A DNA stretch of 37,398 nucleotides from Holophagaceae bacterium (GTDB lineage: Bacteria > Acidobacteriota > Holophagae > Holophagales > Holophagaceae), in the NCBI GenBank assembly GCA_025357545.1, contig JANXPB010000161.1, positions 1 through 37,398 on the forward strand. Reading direction: 5' to 3'. Below, one piece after another: positions 1 through 8,927 of the stretch. Under the pieces are notes generated by a model. It searched no databases and was not told where the DNA came from. It worked only from the letters and a program-made list of their open reading frames with translations. Made by a program: the position numbers and the translations under genes. Positions within the stretch are counted from its first letter, which is position 1. Each line of letters opens with the position of its first letter.

Positions 1-496
1 CGAGCATTCCGACCATGTCCAGAATGCGGTCCATGAAGATCGCGGCGGCCGCATTCGCGACGGGAATTTTGGCAAGGTACCGAAAGGCGACAATTTTCAA
101 CAATTCCCCCGCACCGAGGGGTAGGACCAGGTTCCCGGCATACCCTAATGAAAACGCCCGCCATCCATGCACGAATCGTCGGGCGGACCCACTCACAACG
201 GCCAGGCGAAGCCCCCTGAGAATGACTGCCAGGCTACTGAAAATAAGCCCCACCACCAGCCAATCTGGTTGAACCATGACCATTGAGGAGAAGACGGGTT
301 TCCAATCCACGCTGAGAGCCGCGGCCAAAAGGAGCAGTAGCATCAATCCGGTGATCAGAAGCCTGACACGTTGGTTCAGTCGTCGCGTTTTCAAGGTTGA
401 GCGCACCTGATGATTTACTGAGACTTTAGCATCCCGTGGCCTGTCGGTTGAGTTATCCCCCGCGCTCTTTTCAGCGTACAGGTCCGACTGGGCCAT
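1..496 (-). CDS. Flippase-like membrane protein, LPG synthase TM family (partial)
   Basis: This is the N-terminal part of an integral membrane protein that runs off the left edge. Reading from ATG at 496, a charged cytoplasmic leader of about 45 residues precedes a hydrophobic helix with a run of leucines. A second helix follows (starting around PDWLVVGLIFSSLAV), then the segment GNLVLPLGAGELLK and, near the edge, FMDRILDMVGML. The GE(L)(L)K and (R/D)RILD patterns are typical of the lysylphosphatidylglycerol-synthase TM / UPF0104 family (PF03706), which includes MprF flippase domains and glycan-associated membrane proteins. The substrate cannot be read from this part. The start is uncertain: no clear Shine-Dalgarno precedes 496, and a GTG at 406 is also in frame. 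It lies 115 bp downstream of the dideoxysugar operon on the same strand, which suggests a role in the same surface-glycan locus. Confidence 0.72.
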   Translation of the reverse strand, partial: MAQSDLYAEKSAGDNSTDRPRDAKVSVNHQVRSTLKTRRLNQRVRLLITGLMLLLLLAAALSVDWKPVFSSMVMVQPDWLVVGLIFSSLAVILRGLRLAVVSGSARRFVHGWRAFSLGYAGNLVLPLGAGELLKIVAFRYLAKIPVANAAAAIFMDRILDMVGML

Positions 497-611
497 CTGA
501 AATGCCAGGGGGGAAATGCGGGCGAGCCCGGTGTCCTAAGCGCTTTCCGTGAGCCATCGTGGGGCAGGGCCGGGGGGCTGGCATCGCTGATCGCGGCCAA
601 GGCTCACCAGC

Positions 612-1640
612 TCATTGAGCCCGATGCCACCTGAGGGTGCGTTCGATGGCTTTGTCCAAGGGCACGCGCACCTCCAGACCCAGTTCCAATTTTGCCCTGG
701 TGATGTCCGGTACGTAGCGAAGGGGTGGAGCGCCGGGCACAGGGTGTTTGGATTGGATGACCTCCAGGCCACCCAGTTGGCCAATACTGCGCGCCAGATC
801 GAGGATGCTCAGTGCCTGATCGGAGCCCAGATTGTAAGCCCGGCCGCCCTGACCTTTGAGTAGCATGGTCCAGAGCCAGGTGGCCAAATCCGAAGCGTAG
901 AGGTAGGACCTGAGCGGGGTGCCATCCCCGCCGATGCGGATCGGGCGGCCGGCGAGCGCGTCGCCCAGGAAATTGCCAATGGCGAAGTGGGCATCCAGAG
1001 GCAGGTGGGGTCCCACAAAGGCGAAGCCGCGGGCGACAGGCGTTTCAATTCCATGGCGTTTTTGGTGGAGGACGCAGAGGTGCTCGGCTAGACGTTTGCC
1101 TTGCGCATAGACTGAACGATCATCGAGTGGATCGGGAGCTCCTCGATAATCTTCTGGGATGCGGCCAAGATCCTGGGGCTGGATACCATAGACACCCCCA
1201 CTGCTGAGGTAGAGCAATCTCTTGGCTCCAGCCCGCACCGAGAAATCGAGCACACGCTGGGTGCCGGCGACGATCGTATCCAGGAGTTCCTCGGGTTGGG
1301 CACCGTTGGGATTGGCTCGGGTCGAAGTGGCACCATGGATAATGTGCGTGAACACTCCCTCGGGGAAGGGGAAATGGCCCACATCCCCTTCCACCCAATG
1401 AAATGGTTCGCCGGACAGGTGAGGCATCTGGGACTGGAAGGCCGTGGCATCGCGGGTCAAAATTGCCGCGCTCAGGCCCAAGTCCAAGACTCGATTCGCA
1501 TGGGCCAGGGATTCCAGCAGCCACGTTCCGAAAAAGCCCGTCCCACCGGTGATGAAAAGACGGGCTCCCCGCAGGGGCTCCCAATCTCCCACGGCCCGGA
1601 CCACTTCATCCAGTTCCGAAACCGGAAGCAGCCTAGACAT
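612..1640 (-). CDS. NAD(P)-dependent sugar epimerase/reductase (extended SDR)
   Basis: This is a 342-residue extended short-chain dehydrogenase. The Rossmann motif TGGTGFFG is at residues 31-38. The catalytic Ser is in YLSSGGVYG (S147), and the YxxxK pair is Y178/K182. It is the last gene of the rfbF-rfbG-rfbH operon and its start overlaps the rfbH stop by 8 bp. Its place after RfbH suggests that it reduces or epimerises the 4-keto group of the CDP-3,6-dideoxy-4-ketohexose to give the final sugar, the position occupied by abequose, paratose or ascarylose synthases in other loci. The product stereochemistry cannot be told from sequence. The family assignment is firm; the exact substrate is inferred from position. 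Confidence 0.85.
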   Translation of the reverse strand: MSRLLPVSELDEVVRAVGDWEPLRGARLFITGGTGFFGTWLLESLAHANRVLDLGLSAAILTRDATAFQSQMPHLSGEPFHWVEGDVGHFPFPEGVFTHIIHGATSTRANPNGAQPEELLDTIVAGTQRVLDFSVRAGAKRLLYLSSGGVYGIQPQDLGRIPEDYRGAPDPLDDRSVYAQGKRLAEHLCVLHQKRHGIETPVARGFAFVGPHLPLDAHFAIGNFLGDALAGRPIRIGGDGTPLRSYLYASDLATWLWTMLLKGQGGRAYNLGSDQALSILDLARSIGQLGGLEVIQSKHPVPGAPPLRYVPDITRAKLELGLEVRVPLDKAIERTLRWHRAQ

Positions 1641-2949
1641 ATGTTTGACTCAGGCCGGCCTGGATCTCATGGGCCATGTAATCCAATTGAACACTTTCCA
1701 ATCCTGGATAAATCCCCACCCAGAAGGTGCTGTCCATGACGCGGTCGGCATTGGAGAGACCCCCTACGATGCGGTGAGGCACGTCTTTGAAGGCCGGCTG
1801 CCGCAGTAGGTTGCCGCCGAAGAGCAGGCGTGTGCCGATGCGGCTGGATTCGAGGTGCTGGATGAGTTGGTTGCGGGAAATCGGTGCGGCGGGGCGCAGC
1901 GTGATGGGGAAGCCGAACCAGCTGGGCTCGCTGTGGGCGGTGGCTTCGGGAAGTTCCAGGAACTCCCCGAGAGGTTCCAGCTGCTTCCTCAAATAAGCGT
2001 AGTTTTCATTTCGGCGCTGGATGAAGCCGGGCAGTTTTTTCAGTTGGCTGACCCCCACCGCCGCCTGCATATCCGTGAGCTTCAGGTTGTAGCCGATGTG
2101 GCTGTAGGTGTACTTGTGGTCGTAGCCGCGCGGCAGATCTCCCAGCTGCCAGTCGAAGCGTTTGTGGCAGGTGTTGTCATGGCCGGGTTCGCACCAGCAA
2201 TCGCGGCCCCAGTCCCGGAACGACTCCACGAGCTTTTTCAGCTGAGGGGAGTCGGTCACTACAGCGCCGCCCTCGCCCATGGTGATGTGGTGGGCGGGGT
2301 AGAAGCTCACGGTGGCGAGATCGCCGAAGGTGCCCACTTTCTGGCCCCGGTACTCGGCGCCCACGGCGTCGCAGCAATCTTCGAGCACCCAGAGCTGGTG
2401 CTTCCGAGCCACGCGCAGCACGGCATCCAGGTCGAAGGGGTTGCCCAGCGTGTGGGCCACCATGATGGCCTTGGTGCGGGGCCCGATGGCGGCATCCAGG
2501 TGCGTGACATCCAAATTGTAGGTGGGGATGTGGACATCCAGGAAGACCGGCACCAACTGGTTCTGCAGGATGGGTGCCACGGTGGTGGGAAAACCCGCGG
2601 CGCAGGTGATCACTTCGTCGCCCGGCTTCAACCGGCGGTCCCCTAGCTGCGGCGAGGTGAGGGCCGAGAGCGCCACCAGGTTGGCGGAGGAGCCGGAATT
2701 CACCAGCAGGCAGAATTTCCTTCCCCACCATTCCGCAAAGGAAGCTTCGAAGTCCCGGGCGAAGCGCCCGGTGGTGAGCCAGAAATCCAAGGAGGCATCC
2801 ACCAGGTGCTGCACGTCTTCTCCATCGAAGACCTTCCCGCTTACAGGCACTGCTGACACTCCAGGCTCGAAGCTCCGCGCGGGCCACTGCTCCACGGCAT
2901 ACTCCGACACCAGGGCCAGAATGCGCGAGCGGAGTTCTTCGGCGCTCAT
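1633..2949 (-). CDS. rfbH: CDP-4-keto-6-deoxyglucose 3-dehydrase (E1)
   Basis: This is a 438-residue DegT/DnrJ/EryC1-fold enzyme that removes the C3 hydroxyl of CDP-4-keto-6-deoxy-D-glucose in 3,6-dideoxyhexose synthesis. It uses pyridoxamine phosphate and an iron-sulfur cluster. The PLP lysine of ordinary aminotransferases is replaced by histidine (H220, in [14 protein letters not shown]), the hallmark of this dehydrase. Four cysteines, C193, C251, C253 and C261, form the C-x57-C-x-C-x7-C ligand pattern of the E1 [2Fe-2S] cluster. The ATG at 2949 was chosen because it overlaps the rfbG stop in an ATGA and gives the family length. A longer in-frame extension back to 3027 would lie inside rfbG. 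The reductase partner E3 (AscD/DdhD type) is not in this window. Confidence 0.95.
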   Translation of the reverse strand: MSAEELRSRILALVSEYAVEQWPARSFEPGVSAVPVSGKVFDGEDVQHLVDASLDFWLTTGRFARDFEASFAEWWGRKFCLLVNSGSSANLVALSALTSPQLGDRRLKPGDEVITCAAGFPTTVAPILQNQLVPVFLDVHIPTYNLDVTHLDAAIGPRTKAIMVAHTLGNPFDLDAVLRVARKHQLWVLEDCCDAVGAEYRGQKVGTFGDLATVSFYPAHHITMGEGGAVVTDSPQLKKLVESFRDWGRDCWCEPGHDNTCHKRFDWQLGDLPRGYDHKYTYSHIGYNLKLTDMQAAVGVSQLKKLPGFIQRRNENYAYLRKQLEPLGEFLELPEATAHSEPSWFGFPITLRPAAPISRNQLIQHLESSRIGTRLLFGGNLLRQPAFKDVPHRIVGGLSNADRVMDSTFWVGIYPGLESVQLDYMAHEIQAGLSQTYV

Positions 2950-3938
2950 GGCTGGGTTTCCAGGAAGGCCCGGTACCAGGGGATCGTGCTCTCGAGGCCG
3001 GCGTCGAGATCGTAGGTTGGCACCCACCCCAGGCGCTCATTCGCCTTGGACGCATCCAGAAACTGGTCCTGGATTTCAGATCTTGCGGTGGACTGGATGA
3101 TGGGCTGAAGATCCTCTCGCCCCATCAGGCGCAGGATGGCGCGGGTTATTTCCAGCACGTTGATGCGGCTTTGGGGACTGAAGTTGAAGGCCTCACCCTG
3201 CACCCCTTCCGAACCGCTGAGTTCCGCAAGGCGGAGGTAGGCGTCCACCACATCGGTCACGAAGATGTAGTCGCGGATATTGGTGCCATCGGAGCGCAGC
3301 ACAGGCGCGCGATTTTCCAGCACGGCCTTGATGGTGCCCGGCACGATGCGGCTCCAGTGGAGGTCCCCGCCGCCGTAGATGTTTCCGCACCGGGCGATAG
3401 CAATTGGGAGCCCGTAAGTCTCGGCGTAGGTGAGCGCCAGGAGATCCGCGCAGCTTTTCGACACGTCGTAAGGATGGCGACCATTAAGGGGCATGTCCTC
3501 GGTGTAGGGCAGCAAATCCGAATCACCATAGGCCTTGTCCGAAGATGCCACCACGATCCGCTTCACGAGGTCCCGGTGGACCCGGGTGGCATCCAGGAGG
3601 TTGTAGGTCCCCCGGATGTTCGCTTCAAACGTCGCCAGCGGGCTGCGCAGCGCCACGCCCACTAGGGCCTGGGCGCCCAGATGGATGACGGTATCCACCT
3701 CCTGCTCGCTGATGGCCCTTTCCACAGACGCGTAGTCTTCCAGGGCCCCCTGCACGACCCGGCAGCTCTGGATGGTGCCCGCGCGCACGAATTCGCTTTG
3801 GGGGTCCCAATCGCGCACCAGCACCACCACGTTGGCCCGCTCGGCCACCAGGCGTTGGCAAAGCCAGGAACCTACGATGCCTGTGGCCCCGGTCACCAGG
3901 ACCCGGCGGTCTTTCCAGACACTCGGCTTGGCGTTCAT
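2946..3938 (-). CDS. rfbG: CDP-glucose 4,6-dehydratase
   Basis: This is a 330-residue extended SDR enzyme that converts CDP-D-glucose to CDP-4-keto-6-deoxy-D-glucose, the second step of the CDP-dideoxyhexose pathway. The N-terminal NAD motif is [11 protein letters not shown]. The catalytic tyrosine and lysine lie in [11 protein letters not shown], and the segment [20 protein letters not shown] is typical of RfbG. The ATG at 3938 overlaps the rfbF stop as ATGA and has GGAAGG seven bases upstream, so I prefer it to the GTG at 3944. The 3' end overlaps rfbH by 4 bp. Operon order and coupling support RfbG rather than the dTDP-glucose enzyme RfbB. Confidence 0.95.
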   Translation of the reverse strand: MNAKPSVWKDRRVLVTGATGIVGSWLCQRLVAERANVVVLVRDWDPQSEFVRAGTIQSCRVVQGALEDYASVERAISEQEVDTVIHLGAQALVGVALRSPLATFEANIRGTYNLLDATRVHRDLVKRIVVASSDKAYGDSDLLPYTEDMPLNGRHPYDVSKSCADLLALTYAETYGLPIAIARCGNIYGGGDLHWSRIVPGTIKAVLENRAPVLRSDGTNIRDYIFVTDVVDAYLRLAELSGSEGVQGEAFNFSPQSRINVLEITRAILRLMGREDLQPIIQSTARSEIQDQFLDASKANERLGWVPTYDLDAGLESTIPWYRAFLETQP

Positions 3939-4708
3939 GGCCACACCTTCCAGGGCGCCTGGCCCGATTCCCAGAGCTTTTCGAGCAGCTGCTTCTCCCG
4001 GATGGTGTCCATGGGCTGCCAGAAGCCCGGATGCTTGAAGGCCATGAGCTGGCCTTCGGAGGCGAGCTGCTCAAGGGGGCCCACTTCCCACAGGGTGGAA
4101 TCCCCTTCGATGTAGTCCAGCACGCGGCGGTCCAGAGCGAAGAATCCACCATTGATCCAGCCTTCGCCGGTCTGGGGTTTCTCCGCGAAACGGGTGACTC
4201 GGTCTCCTTCCATCGCCAGGCCTCCGAAGCGCGCAGGCGGTCGCACGGCGGTTACCGTGGCCAGTTTCCCGTGGGACTTGTGGAAGGCCACCAGGGCCTT
4301 CAGATCCACATTTCCCACGCCATCGCCATAGGTGAGCAGGAAAGTGTCATCTCCTTCGAGCCAGGCACTCAGCCGCTTCACGCGGCCGCCGGTCTGGGTT
4401 TCCGCGCCGGTGTCCACCAGGTGGACGCGCCAGTCCAAACCCAGGCCTTCGTGGACCTCCACGGCGCCCTTCCGCAAGTCGACGGTGAGGTCTGCATTGC
4501 GGGTCTGGAAGTTCAGGAAGTAGTCCTTGATGACCTCGCCGCGGTAGCCCAGGGCCACCAGGAATTCAGTGAAGCCATGGGCTGCGTAGATGTTCATGAT
4601 GTGCCACAGCATGGGGTGGCCGCCCACTTCCACCATGGGCTTGGGCTTGAGGACCGTTTCCTCCGAAAGCCTCGTCCCCAGGCCGCCTGCGAGGATGATG
4701 GTCTTCAA
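3935..4708 (-). CDS. rfbF: Glucose-1-phosphate cytidylyltransferase
   Basis: This 257-residue nucleotidyltransferase makes CDP-glucose from CTP and glucose-1-phosphate and so commits sugar to the CDP-dideoxyhexose branch. The N-terminus carries the nucleotide-binding signature LAGGLGTRLSEET and the KPKPMVEVGG segment. The later GDGVGN, NGGFF and ALDRRVLDYI segments are typical of RfbF. The length matches the family. The start codon is TTG at 4708: it begins the conserved KTIILAGG and has an AAGGAG ribosome-binding site five bases upstream. This is the first gene of the four-gene minus-strand operon. The 130 bp upstream, before the TPR-protein gene, may hold the operon promoter, but I could not identify one. 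Confidence 0.95.
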   Translation of the reverse strand: MKTIILAGGLGTRLSEETVLKPKPMVEVGGHPMLWHIMNIYAAHGFTEFLVALGYRGEVIKDYFLNFQTRNADLTVDLRKGAVEVHEGLGLDWRVHLVDTGAETQTGGRVKRLSAWLEGDDTFLLTYGDGVGNVDLKALVAFHKSHGKLATVTAVRPPARFGGLAMEGDRVTRFAEKPQTGEGWINGGFFALDRRVLDYIEGDSTLWEVGPLEQLASEGQLMAFKHPGFWQPMDTIREKQLLEKLWESGQAPWKVWP

Positions 4709-4713
4709 GGCAG

Positions 4714-4719
4714 CTCCTT
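4714..4719 (-). promoter_or_regulatory. Ribosome-binding site for the TTG start of rfbF
   Basis: AAGGAG on the minus strand lies five bases before the TTG at 4708. It decides the start, because no in-frame ATG fits the conserved N-terminus of the protein. Confidence 0.75.
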
Positions 4720-4838
4720 GGGGATGGGCGTTGGAGCTACCAAGCTATCACCAACGGGCCTGGACAGAAGGTGGGCGGGCACCCAGGCATAAACCCCGTG
4801 GTAGGCCAAGGTGCCCGCCAAGCCGGCCGACACGTCCG

Positions 4839-5921
4839 TCAACCAAGGTCGTCCAGCAGCCTGCGGGCCCCGGGATGTTTGGGGTCAATGCCAAGGGCGG
4901 CCTGGGCGGCAGCTCTGGCTTCGTCCTTCCGCCCCAGATCCTTGAGGATCTGTCCCCGCCGCCAGTGGATGGAGGGGAGCCCACCGGTGCCGCCCTCAAA
5001 GGGTTCCTTCAAGACCTGGTCCAGGAAGGCGAGTCCATCCTCGCGATGAATGCCAGCGCGGGCGGCGACTTTTCCGAGTTGGGCTCTCATGATGCTGGGC
5101 GAGTCCGCCCGCGCAACCGACTCCTTGGCCACCTTCCAGGCACCTTCGGGGTCTCCCCCATCCAGCAATGCATCGCAAATGGCCTGCAGCCCGCGAGCCC
5201 GCCCCTTCATGGCAGGAAGCAGGCGATAGGCTTCAACCACACACATCCTCCGCTGGCCCTCTTCACCGAGTGACTTCCGGGTGGCCCGGCTCCCGAGGGC
5301 GTCCAGATAGCCGTACACGATTTCGGGGTCGCCTGGAGCCGCGGAGAGGGCCCGGACAAAGAAGGGCAGCGCTTCGGTCCACCGTTCCTCCATGGCGAGA
5401 ACAAGGCCCTGGAGCAGATCGCCACGGGAGGGATTGACCCGGCGCAGACTGTCCGCACATCGGAAAGCCTGCTTCGTAGAGCCGCCGAAGAATCCGGGAA
5501 CCTGCTCGTAAGCGAGTCCCAGACTCATCCATGCGCCGACCAGGCTAGGGTCCGCTTCGGTGGCGGCCCGGAAGTCATCCATGGCGTTGGAGACGCCGCG
5601 AACACTACCCAGGTTGCGCTGTTGCACGGCCTTGCCGGCGCGCGCCAGCCCCCGGGCGAGGAGCCCATCCGCGAGATCATTCTTCAAACCGAGAGACTGG
5701 CCCGCCGCCGCCAGACCTTCACTGAACCGGAGTTGGGCAGTGAGGGCCTGGGATTTCGCGGCCCAGGCCAGGGCGTCGTGGGGATTCTGGCGGATTCGGG
5801 CTTCCGCCTCGGTCATGGCCTTGAGGTATCGCCCCGCATCAAGATCCACACGGGGAGTGTAGGGGCCTTCCGCCGCCATGGAGGGCGAGGCTGACAGGAG
5901 GAGAAGGAGCCAGAGGCGCAT
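4839..5921 (-). CDS. Secreted TPR-repeat protein
   Basis: This is a 360-residue protein with a Sec signal peptide (MRLWLLLLLSASPSMA, likely cleaved after SMA). It is followed by helical repeats of tetratricopeptide type. The repeats are visible as A-rich pairs such as DALAWAAKSQALTAQLRFSE, GAWMSLGLAYEQ and, at the C-terminus, SIHWRRGQILKDLGRKDEARAAA. A segment near residues 105-125 (VRGVSNAMDDFRAATEADPS) fits another repeat. There is no catalytic motif. It is probably a periplasmic or outer-membrane-associated scaffold. It is divergent from fabI, with 96 bp between the starts, and may lie upstream of the sugar operon, but 130 bp separates it from rfbF. No specific function can be assigned. 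Confidence 0.8.
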   Translation of the reverse strand: MRLWLLLLLSASPSMAAEGPYTPRVDLDAGRYLKAMTEAEARIRQNPHDALAWAAKSQALTAQLRFSEGLAAAGQSLGLKNDLADGLLARGLARAGKAVQQRNLGSVRGVSNAMDDFRAATEADPSLVGAWMSLGLAYEQVPGFFGGSTKQAFRCADSLRRVNPSRGDLLQGLVLAMEERWTEALPFFVRALSAAPGDPEIVYGYLDALGSRATRKSLGEEGQRRMCVVEAYRLLPAMKGRARGLQAICDALLDGGDPEGAWKVAKESVARADSPSIMRAQLGKVAARAGIHREDGLAFLDQVLKEPFEGGTGGLPSIHWRRGQILKDLGRKDEARAAAQAALGIDPKHPGARRLLDDLG

Positions 5922-6017
5922 ACGTTACATGAAGTGTACTCGCCCTGGGTTTGGTTCAAGGCGGGTCTCCGCGGTAAGGTGGGTCCTTCGTCCCTCAAGC
6001 ACTGGAGGTCCTTCCCG

Positions 6018-6782
6018 ATGTTGATGAAAGGTATGCGCGGCTTGGTCGTCGGGGTCGCCAACAAGCGGTCCATCGCCTGGGCCATTGCGCGGGTTTGCGC
6101 GGACAATGGCGCCCAATTGGCGCTGACCTACCAGAACGAGCGCCTGGGCGAGAATGTGCGGGACTTGGCCGCGGAATTGGAAAATCCCCTGCTGCTGCCT
6201 ATGGACGTCGCGGATGACAACCAGATCAAGACTGCTTTCGAGGAACTGAGCAAGCAGTGGGGCAAGCTTGATTTCCTGGTGCATGCCGTGGCCTACGCAC
6301 CCCGCCAGGCCCTGGAAGGGGATTTCGTCTCCACCACCCGCGAGGACTTCCGCATCGCCCAGGACATCAGCGCCTACAGCCTGCCGGCCCTGGCCTACGC
6401 GGCCAAGCCGCTCATGGCGGAAGGCGGCAGCATCATCGCCCTCAGCTACCTGGGCAGCCAGCGGGTGATGCCCAACTACAACGTGATGGGTGTGGCCAAG
6501 GCCGCGCTGGAAGCTTCCGTGCGCTACCTGGCTTCGGATCTGGGGCCCCTGGGCATCAGGGTCAATGCTTTGTCCGCCGGCCCCATCAAGACCCTGGCCA
6601 GCAGCGGCATCGGTGGGTTTTCCAGCATCCTGGACCACCACCGCAACCACGCGCCACTGCGCAAGCTGGTGGAGCTGGAGGAAGTGGCCGATGGGGCGCT
6701 ATTCCTGCTGAGCCCCATGGGCCGCGGCGTGACAGGGCAGACCATTTACGTCGATGGGGGCTACTCCATCATGGCGATTTGA
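6018..6782 (+). CDS. fabI: Enoyl-[acyl-carrier-protein] reductase (NADH)
   Basis: This 254-residue divergent SDR enzyme carries out the last step of each fatty-acid elongation cycle, reducing trans-2-enoyl-ACP. Features typical of FabI are the N-terminal GVANKRSIAWAIA nucleotide-binding loop (instead of TGxxxGxG), the Y-x6-K catalytic pair in NYNVMGVAKAALE, and the segments SAGPIKTLASSGI and VTGQTIYVDGGYS. The ATG at 6018 is preceded by GGAGG at 6004-6008 with a nine-base gap. A frame extension upstream to 5934 adds non-homologous residues and was not used. The gene overlaps the next by 29 bp, so the two are probably cotranscribed. Confidence 0.95.
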   Translation: MLMKGMRGLVVGVANKRSIAWAIARVCADNGAQLALTYQNERLGENVRDLAAELENPLLLPMDVADDNQIKTAFEELSKQWGKLDFLVHAVAYAPRQALEGDFVSTTREDFRIAQDISAYSLPALAYAAKPLMAEGGSIIALSYLGSQRVMPNYNVMGVAKAALEASVRYLASDLGPLGIRVNALSAGPIKTLASSGIGGFSSILDHHRNHAPLRKLVELEEVADGALFLLSPMGRGVTGQTIYVDGGYSIMAI

Positions 6783-8895
6783 GCCGCAGGCCTTGTTCGG
6801 CCTAGTCTCCTTCCTGGGGGCCTTCCTCCTCTTCTTCATCGAGCCCTTCATCGGGAAGGTGGTGACCCCCGGGTTCGGCGGCGGCTCCCAGGTCTGGATC
6901 ACCTGTATGCTGTTTTTTCAGGCGGCTTTCCTGGGGGGCTACGGGTATGCCCATCTCAGCATTCGTTTCCTGAAAACGCGCTCCCAAGTGCTGCTCCATG
7001 GCGCACTCCTTCTGTCCACCGTGGGTTTCATGGCCCTTGGACGGTTGGGAGGCCACGCGCCTCTGGTGCTCGGATTTGATGGAGGCCAGGCGGACCCGCG
7101 GATCAGCGTAGTGCCACTATTGGCATTGTTGTCGCGGAGCGTGGGTCTCCCCATGTTGGTCCTCAGTGCCACGGCGCCCCTGTGCCAGGCTTGGTTCAGC
7201 CGCAGTTTTGTAGGCAGGTCACCCTACCATTTATATGCTGCGTCGAATGCAGGTTCCTGGTTGGGTCTGCTCATCTACCCTTTCGCGGCGGAACGTTGGC
7301 TTTCGACGGCTGGCCAGGGAGGGCTGATCCTCGCCTTGACGGTGGTTTTCGGAGCCGGAATCCTCGCCCTTGGGTGGAGGGCTGACAGGGCCTTGGATCC
7401 TCCAGGGCCAATGAACGGGTCCCTGGAAGATATCCCTGGTGGCCGTCCGTGGCTTTGGCTCCTGGCTTCAGCCGTGGGCTCCGCCCTGCTGTTGGCCACC
7501 ACAAATGTACTTACCACCGAGGTAGCTGCGATCCCACTGCTTTGGATCCTACCCCTCATGCTCTACCTGGCCACCTTCGTCCTGATCTTCAACGGTCGGA
7601 GTCCCTGGAATACATCCCTCCGGATGGCCTTGTGGCTCATGCCAATGGCCTTTTCAGTGGTGCTTGTGGCTTACGGCATCGGAACTTCTACCATGAGCCT
7701 GGTCATCGCGGGGTGCGCCTGCGTGGTCTTCTTCGGCTGCATGACCTGTCATGGCTACCTTTACGAATTGCGCCCTGGGATAGGACACCTCACGGCCTAC
7801 TACCTTATGATCGCCGTGGGCGGTCTTGTGGGGGGCGCCTCGGTGGCCCTGGTGGCTCCCCTCGTATTCAACCGCTTTTACGAATTCGGCATTGCATGCC
7901 TCCTCGTGGGGGTCCTGGCGCTCTCATGGTTGAAACTGGAGGGAAGCTCAAGGCTGTCCTGGGGTGTGGCCGTGGTGCTGGTATGCCTCGCGTCTGGTGG
8001 GTGGTCTCTGACGAATCAGGCTTCCCGCCCAGGCCGGTTCTACCGAGATTTCTTCGGGACGATCCAGGTCGCGACGCAAGGGGAATTCATGCTGATGAAG
8101 CACGGACATACCATCCATGGGGCCGCGTGGCTAAAAAACCCTCGCATTCCCATGGCGTACTACGCGCCCCCTTCAGGAATCGGGCGTGCCCTGTTGCTTC
8201 AGATGTCGCGGAAAGCTGCGCTCAAGGTCGGCGTGGTGGGCCTGGGGGTGGGCTCCGTGGCCAATTACGGCCGGCCCGGCGACGCCTACACCTTCTACGA
8301 AATAAGCCCCAAGGTCATCGCCTTATCGGGTCTCCATCCCACCGCGTTCCCGATTTTGCGGGATGCGCGTTGTCGGGTTGATGTCCAGGAGGGGGATGGC
8401 CGAGCTTTGCTCGCCCGGGAGTTGGCAGGGCAGGGCTCGAAGCAATTCGATGTCCTGCTGATCGACGCATTTTCAGGGGACGCCGTGCCCTGGCATCTGC
8501 TCACGCTTGAAGCTTGCCAGACGTACTTGGCCCACCTGGCTCCGGGGGGCATCCTAGCGATCCATGTGAGCAGCCCCTTGGCGGTCGATCGGGTGGCCCT
8601 GACCAATGCGCGAGCCCTGGAACTCTATGGCCTTGCCCTGGTGAACAAGGGCCACGAATCCGCGGCGGGGGCCGTGGATGTGAGCGATCTTGCCTGCAAC
8701 TATATCCTGCTGGCCAAGGCTCCGGAGACCTTGGACCACCCCATGATCTCTGAAACCGCAGTGTTTCAATTCGGCCCAGGCATCCCGGACAAACCTGCGC
8801 ATAGGAAAGGAATTCCCGTCCTGAATAACCAACGCCCCTGGCGCGACGGACGCAACAGCCTTTCGGATCTCCTCTTCGAAAGGCCGGCTTTCTAG
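6754..8895 (+). CDS. Fused membrane domain / spermidine synthase-like protein (copy 1)
   Basis: This is a 713-residue two-part protein. The N-terminal part (about residues 10-440) is made of many hydrophobic helices, beginning near FLGAFLLFFIEPFIGKVV. The C-terminal part (about 490-690) is a Rossmann methyltransferase-like domain of the spermidine synthase superfamily, with VGVVGLGVGSVANYG for nucleotide (SAM/dcSAM) binding and LLIDAFSGDAVPWHLLT at the active-site Asp strand. The family is annotated as fused MFS/spermidine synthase, and its true substrate is not established. A conserved CMTCHGYLYELRP loop lies in the membrane part. The start overlaps fabI by 29 bp; the alignment with the downstream paralogue around RFEP/RFDA supports a start near here. 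The second copy follows after 32 bp. Confidence 0.85.
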   Translation: MGATPSWRFEPQALFGLVSFLGAFLLFFIEPFIGKVVTPGFGGGSQVWITCMLFFQAAFLGGYGYAHLSIRFLKTRSQVLLHGALLLSTVGFMALGRLGGHAPLVLGFDGGQADPRISVVPLLALLSRSVGLPMLVLSATAPLCQAWFSRSFVGRSPYHLYAASNAGSWLGLLIYPFAAERWLSTAGQGGLILALTVVFGAGILALGWRADRALDPPGPMNGSLEDIPGGRPWLWLLASAVGSALLLATTNVLTTEVAAIPLLWILPLMLYLATFVLIFNGRSPWNTSLRMALWLMPMAFSVVLVAYGIGTSTMSLVIAGCACVVFFGCMTCHGYLYELRPGIGHLTAYYLMIAVGGLVGGASVALVAPLVFNRFYEFGIACLLVGVLALSWLKLEGSSRLSWGVAVVLVCLASGGWSLTNQASRPGRFYRDFFGTIQVATQGEFMLMKHGHTIHGAAWLKNPRIPMAYYAPPSGIGRALLLQMSRKAALKVGVVGLGVGSVANYGRPGDAYTFYEISPKVIALSGLHPTAFPILRDARCRVDVQEGDGRALLARELAGQGSKQFDVLLIDAFSGDAVPWHLLTLEACQTYLAHLAPGGILAIHVSSPLAVDRVALTNARALELYGLALVNKGHESAAGAVDVSDLACNYILLAKAPETLDHPMISETAVFQFGPGIPDKPAHRKGIPVLNNQRPWRDGRNSLSDLLFERPAF

Positions 8896-8927
8896 CCCCC
8901 TCCGAGGCTTCGCGCCAAAGCCTTCCT

